Shown: piece by piece, positions 38,407 through 47,076 of the stretch
Position numbering within the stretch: the stretch's first letter is position 1
Layout of the letters: the number at the start of each line of letters is the position of its first letter
Source: Pseudoalteromonas sp. NBT06-2
Lineage (GTDB): Bacteria; Pseudomonadota; Gammaproteobacteria; Enterobacterales; Alteromonadaceae
Assembly: GCF_002276045.1 (NCBI RefSeq)
Contig: NZ_NQMR01000014.1
Location: forward strand, 38,327 to 102,326
DNA: 64,000 nucleotides
Reading direction: 5' to 3'
Notes under the pieces: generated by a model
Told to the model about the DNA's origin: nothing
The model's input: only the letters and a program-made list of their open reading frames with translations
The model's database searches: none
Translations under genes and position numbers: made by a program

Positions 38407-39882
38407 ATGACAGCGAATTATTTCAACTCATTAGCATTACGCGAGCAATTGGCACAACTTGGCCAATGTGAATTTATGAATGAATCAGAGTTTTCTGATG
38501 GCGTTAAAGTACTAGAAGGTAAAAAACTAGTAATTGTAGGTTGTGGCGCACAAGGATTAAACCAAGGTTTAAATCTTCGTGACTCAGGCCTAGATGTAAG
38601 CTACGCATTGCGTGAATCAGCGATTACTGAAAAACGTCAGTCATACATTAATGCGACTGAAAACAAATTTCAGGTTGGTACCTATGAAGCACTCATCCCT
38701 GGGGCTGATTTAGTACTAAACCTGACTCCTGATAAACAACATACTGCTGTTGTATCTGCTGTGATGCCACTTATGAAGCAAGCTGCAACATTAGCTTATT
38801 CTCATGGTTTCAACATTGTTGAAGAAGGCATGAAAGTTCGTGAAGATATCACCGTGATCATGGTTGCACCTAAATGTCCTGGTACTGAAGTACGTGAAGA
38901 ATACAAACGCGGATTTGGTGTACCAACATTAATCGCTGTTCATCCAGAAAATGATCCTCAAGGTAAAGGTTTAGCCCAAGCTAAAGCATATGCTGCTGGT
39001 ACTGGTGGCCATAAAGCAGGTGTACTTTTATCTTCATTTATTGCTGAAGTAAAATCAGATCTTATGGGTGAGCAAACAATTCTTTGTGGTATGTTACAAA
39101 CTGGTTCTCTACTTTGTTTTGATAAAATGATAGAAAAAGGCATAGATGCTAGCTACGCATCAAAATTAGTGCAGTATGGTTGGGAAACAATCACTGAAGC
39201 ACTTAAATATGGCGGCGTAACAAATATGTTAGATCGTTTATCTAACCCTGCAAAAATCAAAGCATTTGATTTAAGTGAAGAATTAAAGAAAATCATGCGT
39301 CCACTATATAATAAACATATGGATGACATCATGGGTGGTGATTTTTCAGCTGGCATGATGGCTGATTGGGCTGAAGATGATGCTAAATTACTAGGATGGC
39401 GTGAAGAAACATCACAAAGTGCATTTGAGAAACAACAAAACACAGATTCCGAAATTTCAGAGCAAGAGTTCTTTGATAACGGTATTTTAATGATAGCTAT
39501 GGTTAAAGCGGGTGTTGAACTTGCTTTTGAAACTATGGTTGCAGCAGGAATAAAAGACGAATCAGCATATTACGAGTCTCTACATGAAACTCCGCTTATT
39601 GCTAATACAATTGCACGTAAGAAGTTATTTGAAATGAACCGTACAATTTCAGATACTGCAGAATACGGTTGTTACTTATATAACCACGCATGTCTACCAT
39701 TACTAAAAGATTTCATGGTAGATATTGATACTGATGTTATTGGTAAAGGTTTATCAGCAGCATCTAATAGTGTTGATAATGCACGTTTAATTGAAGTAAA
39801 TGCAGCATTACGTACTCATCCAGTCGAAGTGATCGGTACTACTTTACGTGGTTACATGTCAGCAATGACAAAAATAGTTTAA
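38407..39882 (+). CDS. ilvC: Ketol-acid reductoisomerase, class II (long form)
   Basis: 491 residues from ATG 38407 (AGGAAG upstream; start [19 protein letters not shown] matches E. coli). It isomerises and reduces acetolactate or acetohydroxybutyrate for Val/Ile/Leu synthesis. The NADPH-binding Rossmann motif is [16 protein letters not shown] (about 39-54), followed by two tandem C-terminal KARI domains (about 210-345 and 355-485). The length and duplicated domain mark the long class II form of enteric and marine gammaproteobacteria. Activated by IlvY from the divergent gene. Confidence 0.98.
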   Translation: MTANYFNSLALREQLAQLGQCEFMNESEFSDGVKVLEGKKLVIVGCGAQGLNQGLNLRDSGLDVSYALRESAITEKRQSYINATENKFQVGTYEALIPGADLVLNLTPDKQHTAVVSAVMPLMKQAATLAYSHGFNIVEEGMKVREDITVIMVAPKCPGTEVREEYKRGFGVPTLIAVHPENDPQGKGLAQAKAYAAGTGGHKAGVLLSSFIAEVKSDLMGEQTILCGMLQTGSLLCFDKMIEKGIDASYASKLVQYGWETITEALKYGGVTNMLDRLSNPAKIKAFDLSEELKKIMRPLYNKHMDDIMGGDFSAGMMADWAEDDAKLLGWREETSQSAFEKQQNTDSEISEQEFFDNGILMIAMVKAGVELAFETMVAAGIKDESAYYESLHETPLIANTIARKKLFEMNRTISDTAEYGCYLYNHACLPLLKDFMVDIDTDVIGKGLSAASNSVDNARLIEVNAALRTHPVEVIGTTLRGYMSAMTKIV

Positions 39883-39932
39883 TCGAAATACTTACGGACG
39901 GACGCTATCATAAATTCAAATTTTCGCTTGTC

Positions 39933-39964
39933 AAAGCCTAGCTATCCTTAGCTAGGCTTTTTTG
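39933..39964 (+). terminator. Terminator after ilvC
   Basis: AAAGCCTAGCTA, loop TCCT, TAGCTAGGCTTTTTT; a strong hairpin with a T-run about 50 bases after the ilvC stop. Confidence 0.9.
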
Positions 39965-40056
39965 CATTTACACAATCATTAGTAACAATTATTACCTTTT
40001 ATTCAATAATCACAATGTGATAGCATAGCTGTATCTTTTTCATTTACACCTTAATT

Positions 40057-41964
40057 ATGAAAATCACAATTACTCAAAAAGTCGCTTTGGTTGCGGCCTT
40101 TGTTGCTATTGCAGTTGCAACTATTATCGGGATCACTTCAATCCAATCAGCAAAATCGATTACTGAAACACGTATGATTGAATCTGAATTACCAAGTAAA
40201 GTGAAAGAAATAAAAAATTACTTAAGCAAAGAAATAAACATTCTACTTATGGCTAGCAAACAATTGTCCGGTAACAAATTTATTGAACAATGGGCTGACA
40301 AAAACTCAGAAAATGATGACATATTAATAAAAGAACTTAACCGATTAGTTAATCAATATGATCTTGCCACAGCCTCTTGGGCAAATAAGCAAACTAATGA
40401 TTACTGGAATCAAGAAGGGTTTCTAAGAACACTGAATCGTACTCAAGATGCTTGGTTTTATGACTTTAAGAATTCAAAACAGCCCTTCTCTATTAGTATT
40501 TTTCAAGAAAGTGTTGGAGATGTGAAAATGTTTATCAATCACCAAGAGATTAATGGCATAGGATTAGCCGGTTTAGCTAAAAGCATAGATGAAATGCAAA
40601 GCCTGCTAGAAAAATTCAGTATAGAAGAAACGGGTTTTGTTTTTTTAGCTGATAAAACCGGTTTAGTAAAACTGCACTCTGATAACCAACTCGTTGCAAA
40701 GGTCAAATTGAATCAAATATATAATTCAAATGTCCAAAGTCAGTTATTGAATAATGCGGAATTTTCGTTAATTGAAGCCAAGTACCAAAACCAAATAATT
40801 TTGTTAGCTGCAAGCCCAATCGAAAACACTGATTTATTTGTCATTGCTCAAGTACCAAAAGATGAAGTGTTTTCACAAATAGACTCTTTAACTTGGAAGA
40901 TCATTAGTTTTTCAGTAGTAGTCGCAATAATAGCCTGTATCATTGGTTTATATTTAGCACGTACTATTAGCGCCCCATTGCAAAAAATCACCCAGTTATT
41001 TGAAGAGTTAGGCCAAGGGGATGGTAAAATCACTTATCGACTCCCTATAAATAGTCAACCGGAGTTAAACAAACTTAGTATGGGTTTTAATCAATTTTTA
41101 AATAAGATAGAGCAAGCATTACGTGATGTTTTACAACAAAGCCATGCAATTAAAACCACCTCAGATGAAGTATTTTCACAAGCGCAGCATCACTCTTCTC
41201 AAATGAATTTGCAAAAAGAGCAAACAATTTCAGTTGCAGCCGCAATAAATGAAATGGGCGCAGCGGTGCAAGAGGTTGCAAGCAGTGCCGCCAACACGGC
41301 TGAATATACACAACAAAATCATCAACAAGCTTATTTAATACAAAACCAAGTTCAGCAATCTCAATCAGATATAAAAACTTTGGCAACCGATATCGATTTG
41401 GTCAGCAATAAAATAGATACATTAGCCAACAAAACACAAGAGATTGGATCTATTTTAGATGTAATACGCTCTATATCAGAGCAAACTAATTTATTAGCTT
41501 TAAATGCAGCTATCGAATCTGCGCGAGCAGGAGATCATGGTCGAGGCTTTGCTGTTGTAGCTGATGAAGTCAGAGGCTTAGCAAAACGTACTTCTGACTC
41601 GACAGATCAAATTCAAAAAATGATTGAAGAGTTAAACAGTACTTCTCAACAAGTTGTGACAGATATTCAAAAATCACAATCAAATGCAACACATAGTGTA
41701 AGCTCTATGGAGCAAACAGTGTCGCACTTAACTGAAGTAGTTGAAAAAATAGAACAAATAAATGATATGGCAACAATTATTGCAACAGCTACAGAAGAGC
41801 AAAATGCAGTTGTCACTGATGTAAGTCAAAATGTAGAAACTATCAGTGTTATTAATGAAGAATCAATGAATAATCAAATCACGATTGAGAGCGCGATAGA
41901 GTCTCTCTCTGTTAATGCACAATCTTTGGATGCACTAGTCGATAGCTTTAAACTAAAAAGTTAA
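40057..41964 (+). CDS. Methyl-accepting chemotaxis protein with periplasmic sensor
   Basis: 635 residues. TM1 at about 10-28, a periplasmic Cache-like domain to about 275, TM2 at about 280-300, HAMP (about 302-355, [24 protein letters not shown]), then the signalling coiled coil with the hairpin tip [37 protein letters not shown] (about 475-510). The ligand is not predictable. It stands alone after ilvC. No tail pentapeptide for CheR/CheB is seen (ends VDSFKLKS). Confidence 0.95.
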   Translation: MKITITQKVALVAAFVAIAVATIIGITSIQSAKSITETRMIESELPSKVKEIKNYLSKEINILLMASKQLSGNKFIEQWADKNSENDDILIKELNRLVNQYDLATASWANKQTNDYWNQEGFLRTLNRTQDAWFYDFKNSKQPFSISIFQESVGDVKMFINHQEINGIGLAGLAKSIDEMQSLLEKFSIEETGFVFLADKTGLVKLHSDNQLVAKVKLNQIYNSNVQSQLLNNAEFSLIEAKYQNQIILLAASPIENTDLFVIAQVPKDEVFSQIDSLTWKIISFSVVVAIIACIIGLYLARTISAPLQKITQLFEELGQGDGKITYRLPINSQPELNKLSMGFNQFLNKIEQALRDVLQQSHAIKTTSDEVFSQAQHHSSQMNLQKEQTISVAAAINEMGAAVQEVASSAANTAEYTQQNHQQAYLIQNQVQQSQSDIKTLATDIDLVSNKIDTLANKTQEIGSILDVIRSISEQTNLLALNAAIESARAGDHGRGFAVVADEVRGLAKRTSDSTDQIQKMIEELNSTSQQVVTDIQKSQSNATHSVSSMEQTVSHLTEVVEKIEQINDMATIIATATEEQNAVVTDVSQNVETISVINEESMNNQITIESAIESLSVNAQSLDALVDSFKLKS

Positions 41965-42087
41965 AGTAAACCTAAGTTTTTCAATAAAAACACGATGTCT
42001 TTTCTTGAAAAATTTTGTAACGATTTCCAGATCTACAACTCAAAAAAAAAGCATATAGTTAATTAAGGAAAAAAATTAGAGGTGTAT

Positions 42088-43272
42088 ATGCGTCGTAACT
42101 CATTAATCATAGCTTTTATATTTTCTTCTAGCTTATTATCAATATTAGGATGTGGAACAACAAAAACGGTAAAACCAATACCAACTACAAAAATTATATT
42201 TAATAACCAAACCCAATTTACTGATTTTAAAGTTGAGCCATACGAAGAAATTTTTGTATTAAGTGATGAAATTAAAGAAAAGTTAATAAACTATTTTCCA
42301 TCAAAAAAACCATCAATGGAAACGGCTAAAAAGTTATTACACTTTATATTTAATTCTGCGAATAATCATATTGATTATAAGTCTGGTGCCACTTTAACCG
42401 CAACACAAACATTCCAACAAAAAAATGCGAACTGCTTATCTTTATCTATTATGGCTTTTAGTATGGCAGAGCAATTAGGCTTAGAAGCAAATTTTCAACG
42501 GGTATTTATCCCTGAATATTGGACATTAGAAAAAGGTTTTAATTTATTAACATACCATATCAACCTCAAATTACAATTTGATCAAGCAAGATTTGCTGGT
42601 GTGCAAAGGCTGTATGATATAACGGATGGTGTCGTTATTGACTTTAATATAAATACCCGTAAGCAAAAGTTTAGAACTAAGGACATCAATAAACATACCG
42701 TCGCAGCCATGTTTTATAATAACAAGGGCGCTATCGCGATGGTTAATGGTAGAAACAGTGAAGCTTATCATTATTTTAAAAATGCAATTGAAGTTGCACC
42801 TAGTTACTCTCCTGCTTGGGGTAATTTAGGTATCTTATTTAGGTTAAATAATAAAAATGATAATGCAGAAATCGCTTATCGACATGCGCTAATACTCGAT
42901 CCAGCGAATAATACAGCTAAAGGCAATTTAGGGATATTATTTGAAATGACAGACCGAGTTGCATTAGCAAAAAAAATAAAAAAAGAATTAGATACTAAAA
43001 GACAAAGTAATCCTTATTATCATATCGCCAAAGGTAATGAAGCCTACGTAAAAAAACGCTACCGAGAAGCGATTTCCCATTATAAAAAGTCTGCTGAGTT
43101 AGATAAAAAATTGCATGAATCTTACTTTGGGTTAGCACGTAGCTTTTATCTCTTAGGTGATTATATAAAAGCAAAACGCTACTTAAAATCAGCAAAAAGA
43201 CATTCATTTTATATCGAAGACATAAATTCCTATCAAAATAAAATAAATAGCTTAAATGCTATGGTGTATTAA
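42088..43272 (+). CDS. Lipoprotein with transglutaminase-like and TPR domains
   Basis: 394 residues from ATG 42088 (AGAGG upstream). Lipobox LSILGC near residue 22. An N-terminal papain/transglutaminase-like region (about 75-200) contains QKNANCLSLSIMAF (Cys) and YHINLKL (His). TPR repeats follow (about 215-385: AYHYFKNAIEVAPSYSPAW, AEIAYRHALILDPANNTA, AISHYKKSAELDKKLHES). It overlaps by one base (TAATG) the M28 peptidase gene, so they are a coupled pair. Substrate unknown; peptide or cell-wall handling is inference. Confidence 0.82.
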   Translation: MRRNSLIIAFIFSSSLLSILGCGTTKTVKPIPTTKIIFNNQTQFTDFKVEPYEEIFVLSDEIKEKLINYFPSKKPSMETAKKLLHFIFNSANNHIDYKSGATLTATQTFQQKNANCLSLSIMAFSMAEQLGLEANFQRVFIPEYWTLEKGFNLLTYHINLKLQFDQARFAGVQRLYDITDGVVIDFNINTRKQKFRTKDINKHTVAAMFYNNKGAIAMVNGRNSEAYHYFKNAIEVAPSYSPAWGNLGILFRLNNKNDNAEIAYRHALILDPANNTAKGNLGILFEMTDRVALAKKIKKELDTKRQSNPYYHIAKGNEAYVKKRYREAISHYKKSAELDKKLHESYFGLARSFYLLGDYIKAKRYLKSAKRHSFYIEDINSYQNKINSLNAMVY

Positions 43273-44192
43273 TGTTAATTAAATTTTTCATAATAAGCGG
43301 GCTATTTTTAAGTACGCATGCCATTTCACAAATTTATAATGTAGATCCCAGCTTATTAACAGATTTAAAAACCCTTAGCTCGCCAAAAATGCAAGGAAGA
43401 AAAACAGGTAGTCATGGCTCAAAACTGGCTGCTGACTATATCACAGTAGAATTTAGAAAATTAAAACTGCAGCCTTTAACTAAAAATTACCAACAAACAT
43501 TTAAATATAAAAGTGGTTTTTTCAGTATTAAACAAGGCAACAATATAATTAGTAGCTTGCCTGCTAAAAACCCAAACGCGCCCTATATTGTATTTACCGC
43601 ACACTATGATCATTTAGGTCATTCTGGTAGCAAAATATATTATGGTGCAGATGATAACGCTTCAGGTGTTGCTGCCATGCTAAACATTGCCAAACGACTT
43701 AAACAAAAAGAATTAAATTATCATTATATTTTTATTGCCACAGATGCTGAAGAAGCTGGTTTATATGGTTCAAAAGAATTTTTATCAAGTAACTTGGTTA
43801 ATACAAAAGATATCGTTTTAAATATTAATTTAGATATGCTTGCAGTTGCGCCTAAATCTAGGTCTCTTTATGCTTTTAGTTCAAAAAAAATGAAACCGTA
43901 TAAAGCGTTAATTGAAGTTCAGAGTATAGATGGTCATGCAAAAACACACTTTATAAGCTCAAATAGACAGATGAATGCAAAACAAAAAAAGGAGAAAATA
44001 GATTGGCGAAATGCCAGTGATCATGCTTCTTTTCGTAAATATAAAATCCCTTATATTTATTACGGTGTTGGCACTCATAAAAATTACCATACCAGTAACG
44101 ATACATTTGAAAATATAGATACTGTATTCTATCAAGCTGTTGTGAATAACATTTATCAAACGGTTATGTCATTAGATAACTACAGACTATAA
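43272..44192 (+). CDS. Exported M28-family zinc peptidase
   Basis: 306 residues with a signal peptide (MLIKFFIISGLFLSTHAIS). Metal ligands expected of M28 aminopeptidases are visible: His in VFTAHYDHLGH (about 118), Asp in YGADDNASGVAAM (about 133), the Glu pair in ATDAEEAGLYGS (about 163), Asp in NINLDMLAV (about 189), and the final His in GTHKNYHTSNDT (about 274). It probably cleaves peptides in the periplasm. Coupled to the TPR lipoprotein. Confidence 0.93.
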   Translation: MLIKFFIISGLFLSTHAISQIYNVDPSLLTDLKTLSSPKMQGRKTGSHGSKLAADYITVEFRKLKLQPLTKNYQQTFKYKSGFFSIKQGNNIISSLPAKNPNAPYIVFTAHYDHLGHSGSKIYYGADDNASGVAAMLNIAKRLKQKELNYHYIFIATDAEEAGLYGSKEFLSSNLVNTKDIVLNINLDMLAVAPKSRSLYAFSSKKMKPYKALIEVQSIDGHAKTHFISSNRQMNAKQKKEKIDWRNASDHASFRKYKIPYIYYGVGTHKNYHTSNDTFENIDTVFYQAVVNNIYQTVMSLDNYRL

Positions 44193-44209
44193 ATATACCC
44201 CGTTTAGTT

Positions 44210-44572
44210 TTAATTAGCTTTGTGTTGTTCCTTTTGATTTGTTACCCAAGCACGTTTTTGTATTTTAGATAATTTTTTTATCTGGCACTCTAAAATACTT
44301 GCATGACTTCGATTACCAACCTGCATATTAAAAATAAGTTGAAGCGGCCCCTTTCCTCTTAGGTTTTTAGCACCAATGCCATTAGAATGCTCTTCAAAAC
44401 GACGCTTAACATCTGTGGTAATTCCGGTATACCAATGCCCTAAACGTGTTTCTACAATATATAAGTACCAGTCTGTAGATACAACTTGTTCACTTTTTTT
44501 AGGCTTTATTGAACTTTTATGCTCAGTTTTAGTCAAAATTCCACTTTCCACTTTTACAAGACGACGGCACAA
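44210..44572 (-). CDS. GIY-YIG domain protein (UPF0213/YhbQ-like)
   Basis: 120 residues. The GIY-YIG core begins WYLYIVETRLGHWYTGITTDVKRRFEEH (Tyr, Tyr, Arg catalytic positions) with the family's AKNLRGKGPLQLIF and a C-terminal ECQIKKLSKIQKRAW. The first 30 residues are poorly conserved, so the true start might be internal. Its 5' end faces bamE, with an overlapping upstream region. Biological role is unknown; YhbQ has been reported to have nuclease activity. Confidence 0.88.
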   Translation of the reverse strand: MCRRLVKVESGILTKTEHKSSIKPKKSEQVVSTDWYLYIVETRLGHWYTGITTDVKRRFEEHSNGIGAKNLRGKGPLQLIFNMQVGNRSHASILECQIKKLSKIQKRAWVTNQKEQHKAN

Positions 44573-44629
44573 GGTAGTATATCTGATATTATGCTCAAAA
44601 CCGTTAAAAATAGGATATACATAATTAAA

Positions 44630-44977
44630 ATGCAGTGGTTTAAAATAATTTCAGTAACATTACTTATCACACTAGTTAGCGGTTGTTCTAGCTGGGTTTA
44701 CCGAATGAATATCCCTCAAGGTAATTTTTTAGAACAAAAAGACGTCAATAAATTACGTATAGAAATGACTAAAGAACAAGTTGTATATGTTTTAGGTCAA
44801 CCAATTGCAACTGATGCATTTGATAACACAGCTTGGCATTACATTTACTTGTTTAATTACAACCGTTCAAATGAGCAAAAGAAGTCGCTTGTTGTTCACT
44901 TTGAAAATGATGTATTAAAAACAATTTCAGGTGACTTTGAATTACCTGAAACTTTTAATACTCCGTTAGAGAAATAA
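44630..44977 (+). CDS. bamE: Outer-membrane assembly lipoprotein BamE
   Basis: 115 residues from ATG 44630 (MQWFKIISVTLLITLVSGCSS), which gives a proper lipoprotein signal with Cys at LVSGC; earlier in-frame starts would add a hydrophilic extension. Core: YRMNIPQGNFLEQKDVNKLRIEM, QVVYVLGQPIATDAFDNTAWHYIY, as in SmpA/BamE. Part of the BAM complex. Located with rnfH/ratA/smpB as in E. coli, here separated from rnfH by a terminator and a miniature element. The ribosome site is weak. Confidence 0.93.
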   Translation: MQWFKIISVTLLITLVSGCSSWVYRMNIPQGNFLEQKDVNKLRIEMTKEQVVYVLGQPIATDAFDNTAWHYIYLFNYNRSNEQKKSLVVHFENDVLKTISGDFELPETFNTPLEK

Positions 44978-45010
44978 ATAGACTCCCAACTTAATCATGG
45001 TTAAATAACT

Positions 45011-45050
45011 AAAAAGCGCCTTATAAATTAGCAACTCAAGGCGCTTTTTT
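45011..45050. terminator. Terminator after bamE
   Basis: AAAAAGCGCCTT ... AAGGCGCTTTTTT with a 15-base loop. T-runs on both strands. It lies between bamE and the convergent rnfH. Confidence 0.8.
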
Positions 45051-45054
45051 AATT

Positions 45055-45367
45055 TATACCCAGCCACTTCAAGATGTGAGGTTCAGGACTGCTGAGCAAT
45101 TCATGATCTAGGCGCATCTTTGCATTAATGGTTACTCCCTTAAAAAAAGATGGACCGGCAATATGCTCCTGCATTGCTCTAGTACCTACATCCATGCAGG
45201 CAACAACGAGCATGATTTGCTCAGAAGTCCCTGTAAGGTTGGTTTATAAATACTTTATGCAGCGTTATTGATTTTGAAAAGGGAATAACCATGTTCTTCA
45301 ATCAATGCCTTGCCTAAAACATTTCTAATTCCAACTGAATCCTGCATCTTGAAGTGGTTTGGGTATA
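45055..45367. mobile_element. TATACCC miniature element, copy C (313 bp)
   Basis: TATACCCAGCCACTTCAAGATG at the left and CATCTTGAAGTGGTTTGGGTATA (shown in two parts: CATCTTGAAG, TGGTTTGGGTATA) at the right are inverted repeats. Relative to the copy at 51227-51491 it has about 48 extra bases in the middle (after AAAAAAAGATG). Internal inverted repeats GAGCAATTCATG / CATGATTTGCTC suggest a folded structure. No coding capacity. Confidence 0.85.
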
Positions 45368-45386
45368 TAGCTAAAACAAGTAAGAT

Positions 45387-45707
45387 CTAACTTTTTGCTC
45401 TACCACCGGTGGTTTTATCAGCGCGACCTTCATCTTTTGCTTTTTCGGCTCTGCGACGACGGGCATCTTTTGGATCTGCAATTAAAGGCCTATAAATTTC
45501 AATACGATCACCATCTTTAAGCATTGTATTTAGCTTACAAGTACGATTCCAAACACCCACCTTTAGCTTTTCTGTATCAATTTCAGGGCATTTATCATAA
45601 ATCCCCGATTTAATAATTGCTTGTTCAACTGTTGTTTCCGCATCAATTTCAACCATTAAACAGGTTGCTTTATCAGGTAATGCAAATACAACTTCAACTT
45701 GTTTCAT
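45387..45707 (-). CDS. rnfH: RnfH/RatB ubiquitin-like protein
   Basis: 106 residues of the RnfH family (RatB), a beta-grasp fold protein next to ratA in E. coli. It begins MKQVEVVFALPDKATCLMVEID and keeps SGIYDKCPEID, KVGVWNR and DGDRIEIYRPLIADPKDARRRRA. The role is unclear. It lies 41 bases after ratA on the same strand. Confidence 0.94.
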   Translation of the reverse strand: MKQVEVVFALPDKATCLMVEIDAETTVEQAIIKSGIYDKCPEIDTEKLKVGVWNRTCKLNTMLKDGDRIEIYRPLIADPKDARRRRAEKAKDEGRADKTTGGRAKS

Positions 45708-45747
45708 TCAATATTACTCCATGTTTAAAAATAATAAATTTAATTTA

Positions 45748-46194
45748 TTAGCTAAAACCTCTTTGACCATATACCTGTTTAGCTCGTTGTGTAAAAGCAC
45801 CTAGCATATTGTTCGCGACTTCATTAAAAACACGACCAAATGCTATTTCAACTAAACGACTTGAAAATTCAAAGTTTAGTTTTAATTCCACTTTACAGGC
45901 AGTTTCATCTAATGGTGTAAATAGCCACCCGCCTTCAAGCTTTTTAAAAGGACCATCAACTAAAACCATATTTATTTTTTTATCAGTAAGTAAAGTATTT
46001 TCCGTGGTAAACCATTTTTTTAAACCACCTTTAGATATCTCAACTGAAGCTGTCATTTTATCATCTGATTGCGAAATTATCTTAGCATCAGAACAATGAG
46101 GTAAAAATTCACGATAATAAGCCACATCATTTACCAAAGTAAACATTTCTGATGCGCTATACATTACCAACGCACTTTTTTTAATTTCAGGCAT
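45748..46194 (-). CDS. ratA: RatA START-domain toxin-like protein
   Basis: 148 residues of the polyketide cyclase/SRPBCC (START) fold, the RatA family. It begins MPEIKKSALVMYSASEMFTLV and keeps YREFLPHCSDAKI and GPFKKLEGGWLF. In E. coli RatA is reported to block 70S association; it is also related to mitochondrial Coq10, so a ubiquinone-related role is possible. It is divergent from smpB and coupled to rnfH. Confidence 0.94.
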   Translation of the reverse strand: MPEIKKSALVMYSASEMFTLVNDVAYYREFLPHCSDAKIISQSDDKMTASVEISKGGLKKWFTTENTLLTDKKINMVLVDGPFKKLEGGWLFTPLDETACKVELKLNFEFSSRLVEIAFGRVFNEVANNMLGAFTQRAKQVYGQRGFS

Positions 46195-46352
46195 GACATC
46201 TCACTGTAAAAAACTGAGCGACAGATTTTAGCAAGGTTTTGCCACATTATCTGCAATATATAACCCGAGTTATTTAAATTAAAAATTTGATTTCAACTTA
46301 AGCGTAAAAAACGGATGTAAATCATAATATATTGCGTATAATAAGCCAGATT

Positions 46353-46835
46353 ATGGCAAAAAAAAAATCCCCTAAATCAAACAGCAATACCATCGCACTG
46401 AATAAAAAGGCGCGACATGAGTATAAACTGTTCGACAAAATAGAAGCTGGCCTTGAACTACAAGGCTGGGAAGTTAAAAGTATCCGAGCTGGTAAAGTAA
46501 ACATCTCAGATACTTATATTCACATTAAAGATGGTGAAGCTTTTTTACTTGGCAGTTTAATACAGCCTTTAATAAGCGCTTCAAGTCATGTAATTTGCGA
46601 TCCTTTAAGGTACCGTAAATTACTACTTAAAAGAAAAGAGCTTGATAGACTCGCCGGTTCTGTTGATCGTGGTGGCTTTACCTTAGTTGCAACTGCAATG
46701 TATTGGAAAAAATGCTGGGTAAAATTAGAATTTCATTTAGCTAAAGGTAAAAACCTTCACGATAAACGTACCGATGACAAAGACAAAGACTGGGCGCGTG
46801 AAAAAGAACGAACAATGAAACATGACGCGAGATAA
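46353..46835 (+). CDS. smpB: tmRNA-binding protein SmpB
   Basis: 160 residues from ATG 46353 ([19 protein letters not shown], the usual start); an in-frame TTG 21 bases upstream is not used. SmpB binds the tRNA-like part of tmRNA (ssrA lies at 61542-61897) in trans-translation. Landmarks: [28 protein letters not shown], and a basic tail [19 protein letters not shown]. Divergent from ratA. Confidence 0.97.
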   Translation: MAKKKSPKSNSNTIALNKKARHEYKLFDKIEAGLELQGWEVKSIRAGKVNISDTYIHIKDGEAFLLGSLIQPLISASSHVICDPLRYRKLLLKRKELDRLAGSVDRGGFTLVATAMYWKKCWVKLEFHLAKGKNLHDKRTDDKDKDWAREKERTMKHDAR

Positions 46836-46854
46836 CTCCACATACACTTCAGTA

Positions 46855-46880
46855 AAAAACGCACTTTAGGTGCGTTTATC
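46855..46880 (+). terminator. Terminator after smpB
   Basis: AAAAAACGCAC, loop TTTA, GGTGCGTTTATC; hairpin with a short T-run about 20 bases after smpB. Confidence 0.65.
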
Positions 46881-47076
46881 ACTTCCTAAAAACCTGTACT
46901 AACTTAAAAAACGAACAAAATGTAAGACTAAGTTACTAAATTTAGAAGTTTTAAAAGTTAAAGCAATTGTTTCCTTGTTAATCTTGTGTTATCAATAAAA
47001 AACAAATTTTTGCAATAAAATTTGTACCAAATAAAAACAAAATAATATAACAAAGCATGACAATAAGGATTTCTGG

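Noticed and set aside
40057..41964. Link between the chemoreceptor and the ilvC operon
   Set aside because: A strong terminator separates them and no shared pathway is evident.
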